The notes below the pieces were generated by a model. That model had not been told where the DNA came from and did no database searches. It was given only the letters and a program-made list of their open reading frames with translations. From Hemibagrus wyckioides (lineage: Eukaryota; Chordata; Actinopteri; Siluriformes; Bagridae): DNA of 64,000 bases. Of the stretch, positions 12,698 to 22,700 are shown in pieces; the stretch's first letter is position 1; each line of letters starts with the position of its first letter. The DNA is taken from positions 4,539,892 through 4,603,891 of the forward strand of contig NC_080734.1 of NCBI RefSeq assembly GCF_019097595.1, read 5' to 3'. A program made the translations under genes and the position numbers.

Positions 12698-14126
12698 GTG
12701 TGTCAGACCTCCAGGAGTGCAGAGCTCTGTGTGTGTTTCTCCAGGCTTGCTGGTGAAAAAGATGCTCTCAGACGCCTTGAAGGATCCTGAGCTGAGCTCG
12801 TTGGTTAAGAACACCAAGGGCGTGTTGTTCTACAGCGTTCCTCACCGCGGCACCTTCATGGCCGAGTACTCCGTGAACGTCCGCTATCTCCTCTATCCCT
12901 CTATAGAAGTCCGAGAGCTCTGCAAAGGTCCGACCTGCTTCGTTTGCAATTTTTTCCCATTGTTTTCGTTTCATTCTCTCTTCATAACTCTTTTTTTTTT
13001 TTTTAGACTCTCCAGCTTTACAAGACCTGAATGAGAATTTCCTAAACATCGCAAAAGACAAAGAGTTTAAGATCCTGAGCTTCGCCGAAACTCTGCCCAC
13101 GGCTGTCGGCCCCATGATGAACGTATTAGTGGTTTCCGCCGAGTCGGCAGGTACGTGATGGTGAAACACAGACGAGGAGGTTTTGATGATCTGATGGAGA
13201 TGCTTGTTTGTGGTTGCTGCGCTAGTCATAACTAATAGTAAGGCAAATGTAGTAGTAGTATGGCAAGTTTTTATTGATTTTTTCCTCCTCTATTTGTTTC
13301 ATTCTGATTCATTTTCTCCAGCAAGTCACTGGTTTATACAGCATTAATGCACTCCTTCTTATACCTTCTCGTTTCTATGGTAACCGCTCGTACACGTGCC
13401 TTATCCGACTCACGTCTTTGGTGCGTCTTTTTCATTGTTTATACGGTGACGTTTTCTGTAAGGTGGTGTTGATTTAGCGTCGATGGATTTATGGAAGGAG
13501 TCTCCAGTTTCAGGACCTCATGTTTTACGAGTGCAAGAGGAAGTGAGGGAATTGCAGCTGCTGTAACGTCACTGATAACAGGAAGTCAGTTGATTTGCTT
13601 GGCAAGCCGCTGTAGTGGAAGAGAGATATTGAAACACTCTAGGGGATGTGCTGTTATGGGAAAATTGTCAACTGTTGTAGGAAAAGGATTTCCGCTTCTT
13701 CACGTCACTGATTATTTTCCTGTAACAGTGTTCACCTGATTGGTTTATTTCCTTACTTTACCTAAAATTGCGTTTTTTTTCCCCCCACAATATTTAATAG
13801 TGAATGATCCTAACCTACATCTTTATATTGATTTGTAAACTAAATAACTGAGTAAACGAACAAGTGTGAAACGTCAAAGTAAATAAATTTCAGAAATCAA
13901 TGCGAATTCAGTGTCATGAATTCAGCTCATGTTAAGTTTCAGCTGAGTTAAAGTACTGAACCTTCACAATCTCCTTCTACCTCTCGCAGATCTGGGTCTT
14001 GGAGATCTGATAGAAGTGTCCGTCGATCATCTGAACATCTGCAAGCCCGAGAAGAAGGACACGTTTCTCTACAAACGGAGCTTGCAGTTTATTCAGGACG
14101 CTCTTGGAGAAGAGATACTAAACTAA
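197..14126 (+). CDS. serac1: SERAC1 (serine active site-containing protein 1), C-terminal 12 coding exons; 5' part outside window
   Basis: SERAC1 is an alpha/beta-hydrolase-like protein at mitochondria-ER contacts, needed for phosphatidylglycerol remodelling and cholesterol trafficking (family knowledge). Exons read from the sequence: 197-325, 1853-1974, 2083-2211, 9707-9820, 9891-10053, 11061-11211, 11293-11434, 11515-11615, 11699-11796, 12745-12927, 13007-13150 and 13990-14126 (TAA stop). All borders are GT..AG and the phases join without a break, giving about 537 residues. The human protein has about 654, so roughly the first 117 residues lie upstream of base 1. The first half is helical/ARM-like ([23 protein letters not shown]). 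The lipase half begins at [17 protein letters not shown]; the nucleophile motif AHSMGG spans the 11796/12745 junction with Ser at 11787-11789. A conserved HLNICKP near the end may supply the His. The 2212-9706 intron is mostly minisatellite. Exon reading frames are intact, so the gene looks functional. Confidence 0.95.
476..632. repeat. 30-bp tandem repeat, five copies
   Basis: A 30-bp unit (core GATGCCAGTTATGAC followed by AAAATACAG) is repeated five times almost without change, with only the last copy showing substitutions. It lies in the serac1 intron 326-1852. Units are contiguous, with no unique spacers, so this is a minisatellite and not a CRISPR-like array. Confidence 0.95.
735..932 (-). 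repeat. Dispersed repeat (family with 'CTTTTAACAATGGACATTGTC' core), minus-strand copy
   Basis: The stretch from the CTTTCAAGGTGTCTTCCTC segment to AAATAAATTGAATTGAA reads in reverse as the same repeat seen at 23990-24085 and 59810-59905 (TTTATTTGTA, ACAATGGACATTGTCT, AGCTTTACAGA). This is a common teleost interspersed repeat. The class (SINE or non-autonomous DNA element) is not settled from this window. Confidence 0.65.
1124..1460. repeat. AT-rich tandem repeat, unit about 130-140 bp, about 2.5 copies
   Basis: Three successive blocks begin with a TGTAAATA-ACAAAC-like segment, continue through GCCACTTT-GTGACCTTA-AATAAATTTT, and end in TTTAATTTTAAAGTTTATTTTAAAAT. They start near 1124, 1268 and 1400, the third being truncated. 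The flanking 1460-1740 is very AT-rich and otherwise featureless. Confidence 0.8.
2216..9296. repeat. Giant minisatellite of a 20-bp unit (about 350 copies) filling a serac1 intron
   Basis: The unit is CACACCCTCATACACCTACA (20 bp), repeated head to tail for about 7.08 kb. The main variants are CCCTC versus TCTC, ATACAAC or ATATAC in place of ATACACC, an extended 24-bp unit (ACACACACTCTCTCAT), and a rare TTAAACACACCTTCAT unit at 5227, 6471 and 7842. One unit near 6940 lacks a C. The array starts about five bases after the donor of exon 2083-2211 and ends near 9296, about 410 bases before the next acceptor. It is a CA-rich, pyrimidine-biased sense strand. Because 20 is not a multiple of three and the sense strand has almost no stop triplets, all three sense frames stay open for kilobases; this is not evidence of coding. 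Confidence 0.97.
9394..9640 (+). repeat. Copy of unnamed dispersed repeat ('GGAGTCTCCAG' family)
   Basis: It contains the ordered blocks GATTCTGATTGGTCAG, TTTTCTGTAACAGCAGCT, GTTTCTATAGTAACA and TTATGGAAGGAGTCTCCAGT found again at about 22080-22380 and elsewhere in the window. It lies in the serac1 intron between the minisatellite and exon 9707-9820. No coding capacity is seen. Confidence 0.6.
10466..10510 (-). mobile_element. Terminal fragment of a Tc1-like element (family A)
   Basis: The segment ACACCAATCAGGCATAACAT followed by TATGACCACCTGCC is the inverted form of the 3' end of the family-A elements at 41294-41750 and 61587-62140. Only the end is left. Confidence 0.75.
10621..10950. mobile_element. 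Fold-back element derived from a Tc1-like transposon (family B)
   Basis: The left arm runs from TTTTGGGACACCCCTCC through GGGGTTGGGCTCGGCCCC to a transposase-derived centre (GGGGATGACCCCTTCCTG). The right arm is the inverse of the left (CTGGAACTAAGGGGCCGAG, then GGAGGGGTGTCCCAAAACTT and GGCAAAATAGTGT). The left outermost bases are missing. It lies inside the serac1 intron 10054-11060. Confidence 0.8.
12266..12606 (+). mobile_element. LINE-type 3' tail repeat
   Basis: It contains the phrase order typical of a widespread teleost LINE (L2/CR1-like) 3' region or a SINE sharing that tail: CAGGGTCACAAGGATCTGCT, CACCCTGGACAGGTCACCAG, TGGACTGTGGGAGGAAACC, GGGGAGAACATGCAAACTCC, and a final GACCACTAAGCCACCGTGCT. 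A related stretch ends the window (63755-64000). No reverse-transcriptase coding is present. A (TCA)n run follows at 12667-12697. Confidence 0.75.
13151..13989. other. Last serac1 intron: partial copy of the 'GGAGTCTCCAG' repeat, otherwise nothing recognised
   Basis: Blocks CGTTTCTATGGTAACCGCTC (13370-13390), TTATGGAAGGAGTCTCCAGT (13490-13508) and GCAGCTGCTGTAACGTCACTGATAAC (from about 13553) match other copies of the dispersed family. No extra exon is visible. Confidence 0.5.
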
Positions 14127-14173
14127 ATGTTTCTTTCCACGTCTTTCTCGGGAAATCTACATAACGTATTAAA

Positions 14174-14179
14174 AATAAA
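14174..14179 (+). terminator. Candidate poly(A) signal of serac1
   Basis: The first AATAAA after the serac1 stop (14126) lies within an AAATAAATAAAT run about 50 bases downstream. The AT-rich (TAA)n tract that follows to 14290 makes the exact site uncertain. Confidence 0.4.
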
Positions 14180-14814
14180 TAAATAAATATTATTATTATT
14201 ATCATTATTATTGTTAATAATAATAATAATAATAATAATAAATTAAAATAAATAAATAATAACAACAATAATAATAATAATAATAATAGTGTCTTTACTC
14301 CTACTGATTGGTTTGGGTTTATTTTCTGCAAAGAATCCTGTATGATTGTATGATTTCATTTACACTCCATCCCCATGTCCTGTAAGAGTTATTATTTATT
14401 TTTCTCGACTCTTCCTCCCACACTAAGAACCAGAAAGAAGGATCACCATCCTGCTGACTGCCATCTCTCCAGACTTGATCTTTACTTCCACTACCTCAAA
14501 CAATCCCGAGGGATTCTACTTCACGATCAGTATTTCTGTGTGACTGATCAGAGTATTCTTCAGAAGGAGGATATAAAGGTTTCATTTTTTGCCAAAATGT
14601 ATCTCTAGCACTTAAGCACAACAAGTACAATAAAGGGGCTGTGTGTCATCTGATGAGTGAAGAGTGGAGTTGTAAATGTTTGTGTAAATGTGAATGTGTT
14701 TTTTCACAGCAGAGTGCAGAGTAATCTAACATGACTGTGAGTAGATTACACAACATCTCTCACACACTCATTACACCTAGGAGTAGAGACGTCAATATCA
14801 CCTCCAGTGTTGGT

Positions 14815-15740
14815 TGGATGGATAGGTTGGATAAATGGATAGATGAAGTGGAATGGTGGATTAATGAATGAATACGTGGATGGATAGGATGATGGATGGA
14901 TTAATGAAAATATGGATGGATAGAATGATGGATGGATTAATGAAAACATGGATGGACTGATGGAAGGGATGGATGGATGGATTAGCTTGGGTGAAATACC
15001 TACTGTAGATGGATGGATGGACTGAATGGATGGAAGAGATGGGTAAATGGGAGAGATGGATGGGATAGACTGATAAGTTAATGAATAAATGATGGATTGG
15101 ATTGAATGGATGGATGAATTAATACATGGATGGATTGTGTGGGATGGATGGATTGATGGACAAATGAATACATGGATAAATTGGCCTGGGTGAAATAAAT
15201 GGATACATCAATGGATGGATTGCATGGATAAATGGGAGGGAAGGATGGAATAGATTGATAAGTTGATGAATAAATGGGATGAATTAATACATGGATGGAT
15301 TGTGTGGAATGGATGAAATGGTGGATGAATGAATGAATGAAAACATGGACAGATTGATGAGAGGGTGGGAGGGATGGATGGATTGGATTGAGTGGAATTG
15401 AATGAATACTTGAATGAATTGATGGATGGATGGATTGGATTGGGTGGAATGGTGGATGAATGAATGAATGAATACATAGATGGATGGCCTAATGAAAACA
15501 TGGATGGATTGATAGAAGGAATGGAAGGATAAAATGAATAAATATATTGATGGATGGATGGATTAATGAATACATGCATGAATTGATGGAAGGGGTGGAT
15601 GGATGTATCAATGGATTGGATGGAATGAATGAATACTTGGATGGATTGGCTTGAGTGAAAGGATGAGAGATGGATAAATGAATGAATGAACGAACAAACG
15701 AATGAACAGATGAATGAATGAATGATTGGATTGAATGGAA
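14815..15740. repeat. Imperfect (GGAT)n/(GAAT)n tandem array
   Basis: More than 900 bases between serac1 and gtf2h5 consist of GGATGGAT, GAATGAAT and TGGATTGAT words with slipping phase and short inserts. The reverse frames spell Ser/His/Ile/Pro-rich open frames that are repeat artefacts. The rest of the spacer (14127-14800 and 15740-16000) holds only the (TAA)n run at 14190-14290. Confidence 0.9.
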
Positions 15741-16019
15741 TAGGTGTATGATCACGGGATAATTCTGATAATTGAAATCTATCCTTTATGTCCAGCATGG
15801 AGCCTGAGAAGATCATGATGGCAAAATACCTTTTCAGGCTATTTTTTACAATAATTTTCTTTATGTTATGGATTTTTATTTTGTTACAAAGTACAACTAC
15901 ATTTCACTTTCACGCATTTTAATTATGAAGTCATTATAAATTAGACTTTTCTCCATTCAGTACGTGGGGAGTACAAACTTTTGCACGAGATTTTAAGTAC
16001 TCCAGTACAGGAGGTGGCG

Positions 16020-16088
16020 CTGTTAGCGGGGGGGTGCATTCTGTAATTCTTGACGAAAACAACAGGAAAGGAACAGGAGCGCACTTTT
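16020..16088 (+). other. gtf2h5: Probable 5' non-coding exon end of gtf2h5
   Basis: A donor GTGAGT at 16089-16094 follows a GC-richer stretch (GGTGGCGCTGTTAGCGG, AACAGGAGCGCAC). The next visible acceptor is at 16927-16928 (CTACCCAAG), 56 bases before the start codon. The transcription start is not determined and its position is inferred only from this splice pair. Confidence 0.45.
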
Positions 16089-16984
16089 GTGAGTATTTCT
16101 TTCACTCCTTACACAAAATCTTTATTTTAGAAAGCGTTCCTTTATATAATGTACAGAGACGGGCATAAAGGCGACGTATTCAACTAAACACACGTGCGCT
16201 TGATGAGCGATGATGCTCGGTAATGATATAACAGCCTGCTAACACGACTGCGGTAGAAACAAAATTCCCTGCGCACATATACATCAGGTTTTACGGTAAA
16301 CAAGCGCTTCGTGTAGTACGTTTGTATTTCTTGAAAATTATATATTTTTAAAAAAAAAAAAAAATCGATTCATGTCATATATTTAAAAATCACAATATTA
16401 TAGGTGCTTTTCAGGAATATGTCGTTTATTTAATCAAATAAACAACGAAAATACCTTAAATATCACAGGCGTAACGCTTTCTTACATTCGCATTACATTT
16501 ACTTTCCTTTTTTTAAATAAAAATTGTGACGCCAAACAGATGTGGAAATAATAACAATATTTCTATATACTTTTATTGAATTATTTGATCTATTTATTGT
16601 GAATTATAGAACTGTTAAATTCATTATTTCGTATATTTACATTTACAAGCGCCTTGCTGTTACCGTAAATCCCGGTGTTTACGCGCACCCATTTTTCTAA
16701 CACGGTAACGTTACACGATATTTTATTTTATTATATTAAATAGCTAAATAATGAATGTATCCACGCATTTAGGATTTGTGGAATTATGAATCATTATTGC
16801 AGTCTTCCGTAGAAAGGTTCGTTTTAACAGCTGATGTTAACTCCATCTTTGCTAGCTGGCTAATTAAGACATGTTGACCATATTAATATAACTCTTTAAC
16901 CTGTTTTATTTCTCTTTCTCTACCCAAGGTCGCTTATTCAGAGGATTTGGGCTGCGATCTGACTTTTGTTTTCTATTTTAAAAG

Positions 16985-17294
16985 ATGGTGAACGTGTTAA
17001 AAGGAGTTCTTGTGGAATGGTAACCCTTTTTATTTATGTGAGATGTTTATATTTGTATACAATGAAGCAGTATAGATGTGTGATTCAATTAAGTTTCTGT
17101 CCTTAAACCACAGCGATCCTGCCATGAAGCAGTTCCTCCTGTACCTGGATGAGACCTCGGCTCTGGGGAAGAAGTTCATCATTCAGGACCTGGATGATAC
17201 ACACGTTTTTATTTTGGCTGAAGTTGTACACATACTGCAGGAGAAAGTTGGGGAGCTTATGGACCAGAACTCTTTCCCCATCACCCAGAAATAA
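16985..17294 (+). CDS. gtf2h5: TFIIH subunit TTDA (GTF2H5), 71 residues in two coding exons
   Basis: GTF2H5/TTDA is the smallest core TFIIH subunit. It stabilises the complex and stimulates the XPB ATPase through p52 in transcription initiation and nucleotide excision repair (family knowledge). Exon 16985-17019 encodes [11 protein letters not shown] plus two bases of a Cys codon. Exon 17114-17294 encodes [13 protein letters not shown], a central [15 protein letters not shown] and the end [14 protein letters not shown], then TAA. The length equals the usual 71 residues and no residue block is missing. The start is the only in-frame ATG and matches the family N-terminus. It follows serac1 on the same strand by 2.9 kb; in human the two genes are adjacent but divergently oriented, so the local order is kept while orientation differs. 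Confidence 0.97.
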
Positions 17295-17607
17295 ACTTCA
17301 CACGCTTTACATTGCTCTTTTCTTCTCGGCAATCCCGCTGAAATCCTGATTTCTCACGAACACATCCAGATGAAGCTAACAAAATATATGAGGGTTCATT
17401 TTTCTGTGAAACATCCTGATTTAACTCCTCAATGCAGCTTTAAGTGCGTGTAGATTGTCTGGGTTTGAATTTGTTTATCATTATTTAATTCAATTCATGG
17501 GTCCATGGATGTGCTTCTCGCAGACCTTCTCACTTTTATCATGGTAAATGTTACCGTATTCAGGTACAGAAAGTGCTTTTGTGTTTTCATATTGTAAAGA
17601 TCTGAGA

Positions 17608-17613
17608 AATAAA
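17608..17613 (+). terminator. Poly(A) signal of gtf2h5
   Basis: AATAAA (GAGAAATAAACTG context) lies about 315 bases after the gtf2h5 stop. The intervening 3' UTR shows no other canonical hexamer. Confidence 0.6.
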
Positions 17614-18315
17614 CTGAAAAAAGTAGTCTGGCTTGTCTTTCTAGGATGTAATATTTATGCAAGACACACTGGTGGTGCATCCAACTCCATATATATTGTT
17701 ATAACTCCAATCTAGTCATATCCTTTTGGCACTAAACAGTTTTTTGCTCTGTAGGACGACCTGAACTTAAACAAAACAAGTCGAGACGACATCACGCTTG
17801 ACTTATAAGTAGTGACACCTAGCTAGTGAATTAGTACAGTAGCCCTGTTAAGTACTTCAGCTGAGAGTTACAAAAGCTATCTGTTTGAAGTCAAATCATT
17901 AAGCAGCGGTTGCCAGGTCTCAGTAAAATGTCCAATTCAGAATCCACACAGCAGATCCCAAAGTAACCTAAACAATGTGGAATGAGGAGACATTGATCTG
18001 TTTTCTCGGCGTTTGTACGGGAAACGGGGTGACTGTGGGGCACACGCATTTCTGATGTACAGATTTTATCCACTGCTTAGTCTTCTTTTCCCTCTCTCAG
18101 TCTTTACATCCTCTGCACTCACACTTTGCATTCAATTTAATTCTGATTATTTGCTATAAAACAAGAGCTTGGCTTTGATAAACACTTTATTGTAGGTTCT
18201 ACAGAAAATCTTTAAGGATTAATTCAGGTTGTTCTACAGTCAACCTTGTTTGAGGGTCTGAGGGTGACACATTTATCTATTTATTTGCCAGATGTTTACA
18301 TTTATATGCTAAATA

Positions 18316-18835
<520 letters not shown>

Positions 18836-18836
<1 letters not shown>

Positions 18837-19180
18837 TTTATTAATTTACCAATTTATCAGAATAATCTATTTATTCACCAGATTTTTTTTTCCAGATTTA
18901 TTTACCAAATTTGTTTACTGGGTTTATTATTTATTTATTTATTTTTTTATTTTTTTTGCCAGATTGATCAATTTATTCAGCAGATTTATCTATTTATTTA
19001 ACACTTTATCTTCTAGATTTCTCTCTTTATTTACCAGATATATTTAACAGATTTTTTTTTATACTGAAGGTATGGGTTTACCAGATTTTCATAATATTTA
19101 TACACCAGATGTAGTGATACACAAATAACTGTTTATTTATCAGATTTATCTGGCAGATTTTTCTATCGATTTATTTAATA
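18836..19180. repeat. T-rich degenerate tandem repeat (TTTAC/CAGCAGATTTAT words)
   Basis: After the Tc1 fragment, about 345 bases are made of loosely repeated ATTTATTTACC-AGATTT units of roughly 25-35 bp. No gene is seen. From 19180 to 19440 nothing is recognised. Confidence 0.6.
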
Positions 19181-19439
19181 GTTTAAGGGACATTTATCTG
19201 GTGCATAAAATGGCCACAAAGAAAACCTTAAAAGGGCCACAATATTTAGTGCGGGTTACTGAGGCTGAGGGTCAGGGTGCTTTAGTCCATACTCTCAGGA
19301 GTAAATGAGTAAAGGAGCACTAACTGTACCGGTTTTTGACGTAGAAGTGGTTCTTTTATCCTTCATACCTTTTATATGGCTGGGCAGTGATAATGTGGAC
19401 ATAGTGTACCTTTAAAGAGGTCCATAAATGGACTCTGTG

Positions 19440-19444
19440 TGTGA

Positions 19445-19499
<55 letters not shown>
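19440..19499. repeat. (GT)n(GA)n compound microsatellite
   Basis: GTGTGTGT passes directly into a long GAGAGA run upstream of macoilin. A (CA)n tract with CGCG interruptions follows at 19639-19686, close to the likely macoilin 5' UTR. Confidence 0.9.
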
Positions 19500-19501
<2 letters not shown>

Positions 19502-19646
19502 AGGGCGCCTCCTATAGGTGAAGTTAGTGTAGATGTAGATGTACTATTTAGGGACACTTCTTAGTGCAGGATCGCGTGGATTGGGACGAAGCCGTGTAGC
19601 TGCACCTTTGTTGAGCAGCAGCGGCGTGGAGCATTACGCACACACG

Positions 19647-19686
<40 letters not shown>

Positions 19687-19770
19687 AAGCGTCTTCTCCT
19701 CAGGTTAAGGCATCAGTGAGGCCAGTCTGCCAGCGCTGCCTCCTCACACGGACACTCAGACAGCCAGAAG

Positions 19771-22700
19771 ATGAAGAAGCGCTGCCTGGACGTGGCCAAG
19801 CTCCGGAAGATGAAGAAGCTGAGACTGACGGAGAAGATCTCTGAAAGGTGGGTTCCACAGCTGCAGCAGCTCCTCACGGCTTTGTTCATTTTTTTCATCT
19901 TGTTATTGTTGTGGTTCATATTTCGCCAACCATGTCACCACCTTCTCAGACACAAACGCGAGACATCATGCACTTCAGCAACAACCACAACAACAACACC
20001 ACCATCATCACCATCATCATCACCACCATCATCATCCTCATCATCAGGCCTGATCAATTACCTCACTGTTGAACAAATCAATAACTAATAGTCTAATTAA
20101 GACCTGAACTCTTTGCAGCACGCGTTGCTTTTGTCTACCTGGATGACCTGCATTATATATTATATTATATTATATAAGACTATCACCTATAATAGTCAAT
20201 AATAAACTGAGTATTGGATGTTGTTTATGTCTGGATTTTGTTTTCTGTGATGCAGAAAATAACGTTTACAGGCTACATATAATGGTTAAATTATTATATA
20301 AATAAATATAAGGTGATAGCCTTATATAATATAAAAATAATAATAAAAAAAATAAATTAAATTGTAAAATTATAAAATAAAATTAAATAAAATTAAATAA
20401 TATAATAACATGCGAATTACATAATAAGCTCACTTTTATTTATTTATTTATTTATTTATTTTTTTTTTACAATAAATATAATTTACTATTTTTACAATTT
20501 AAAGAATAACGTGCATCATCATCCCAATCAGCCTGTGTTTTGTTTTGTTTTCCTTACAAATGTGGGTTTGCTGGGGGTTTTTTTTTTTAAAGAAGGAAAG
20601 CAGCGTTTTATTTATTTTTCCTGTTGCAGAGCTCGCGCTAATCCTTTTGGTCTGTTTCTCAAATTATTTATTTATTTTCTCGAATCGTTTATCTAATCGT
20701 CACAAACAGGTGATTTGTGCCAGATTTCCTCCAACTGTGTGTGTATGTGTGTGTGTGTGTGTGTGTGTGTATTCTCTGTGTCTTCTTCTTCTTCTTCTTC
20801 TTCTTTTTTTTCCCTGCCGTTCCTTAAATAGCCGCGTCAAAAAACACTTCAGGTGATGAGATCAGAGGTTGCCATGGTAACCGAACACAAAAGGATGCTG
20901 AACAAAGGAAGTGAAAAACAAAAGAGGCGCCAATGCCGCGCCATAACGCCTTCACTACAGCCTTATACACGTCCACAGCTTCGTTTTGCGTTTCTTACTG
21001 ATCATTCGATCATCAGGACGTTTTCACGGGTTTTTTTTTTCTCTTTCCGTTCCCTTTCACGCGGACACAAAGCGAAGCCCGAGCGCAGGAATCCGCGCCG
21101 TGTTTATGTTTCTGCTGAACAGATGAACACACTCAGTGTCTGCGTGCAGTCAGGAGAGAAAAACACACACTGTACTCATCTCCTCTGATCTTTTCTCTCT
21201 TCTCATCCACAGAAGAGCCAAGGCTAGAAATACAGGGGAAAAGAATTTACACGGAAATTTAACACTAAAAAATAAAAAGCGTTAAAAAAAAAATAGACAA
21301 GCTAACGGTGTGGTGGAATTTATTATGAAATGACTTTCATTTCAGGTTTCATTTTTCATGCATATAAAAAAAAATTTTGAGAATAAAGCTCCACTTCATT
21401 TATTTATTTATTGTTTATTATAAAATACAAAATGCTTGTAAAATCTATAATATATATATATATAATTTACATATATTATAGATTTTAACAAGGGCCAAAT
21501 TGTGATGTCTAGACCACTGGATCAGAGCATCTCCAAAACTGCAGGGGTGTTCAGTATCTATCAAAAGTGGTCCAAGGAAGGAGCAGTGTTGAACCGGTGA
21601 CAGGGTCATGGGTGGCCAAGGCTCATTGATGCACATGGGGAGAGAAGGCTGGACCGTGTGGTTGTTTCCATTTGTCTTATCCTTATTTCCTTCCTTGGTT
21701 GTAGTGCGTACTCGTTCCTGAAGTTCATGACAGTGTGGATCGTGGTGCTGTTGGCTGACTTTATTCTGGAGTTCAGACTGGAGTACCTGTGGCCTTGCTG
21801 GCTCTTCCTCGGCACAGTTTACACCACGTTCCACTGCCACGGCTTGGTACGCACGTTTACTTTACATCACGGTTCACATTACATCCTTGTGTCACACGCA
21901 GACGTGGCTTTTAACATGGATTTATTCACTATTTTATTTAATATGAATATAAAACACTGAGTTAGTAATAGGAGGCATTATTATGCTAATATATAGTATA
22001 TCCTAATAAATATTTTACAGACCTGTCATTAATTCATTAATGATTGTATATTGTGCCATACTACAGCACCTCTCTGTGGAATTCTTGATTCTGATCGGTC
22101 AGAAGGTGCTGATTAATTTTCTATAACGGCAGCTCCGACAGTCACTCATCTGCTATACAGGTTTATATGTATTAATGTTTTAATACGCTATCGTTTCTAT
22201 AGCAACAGCTTATTCACAAGTGCGTCAAACCCTCCACATAAACTGAAATTGATGATAAACTGATTAAAAACTGTGTCATAATGTGTGTGATCACTGATAT
22301 GAAGATAATACACTTGTCAGGAGACACTTACTTTATGGAAGGAGTCTCCGATGTCAGCGCTTTGTAGCATTTTTTAAAGTCTTGCGACATCTTTAGGATA
22401 AAATATTTACTCTTTCTGTGGATTCTAGATGCATGTGACAACTGTCTAACTAACTAACTAACTACAACTAACTAATGTAACTATAAACGGATAAAAAGTA
22501 CACTATATTGCTAAAAGTTTTGGGACACCCCTCCAAATCATTGAATTCAGGTATTTATATATATAACCAAGACATTTTGGACAATTTCATGCTCCCAACT
22601 TTGTGGGAACAGTTTGGGGATGACCCCTTCCTGTTCCAACATGACTGCACACCAGTGACCAAAGCAAGGTCCATAAAGACATGGATGAGTGAGTTTGGAG

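Noticed and set aside
15208..15816. A 202-residue Ser/His/Ile/Pro-rich frame on the minus strand
   Set aside because: Product of a (GGAT)n/(GAAT)n array; no start context, splice signals or recognisable domain.
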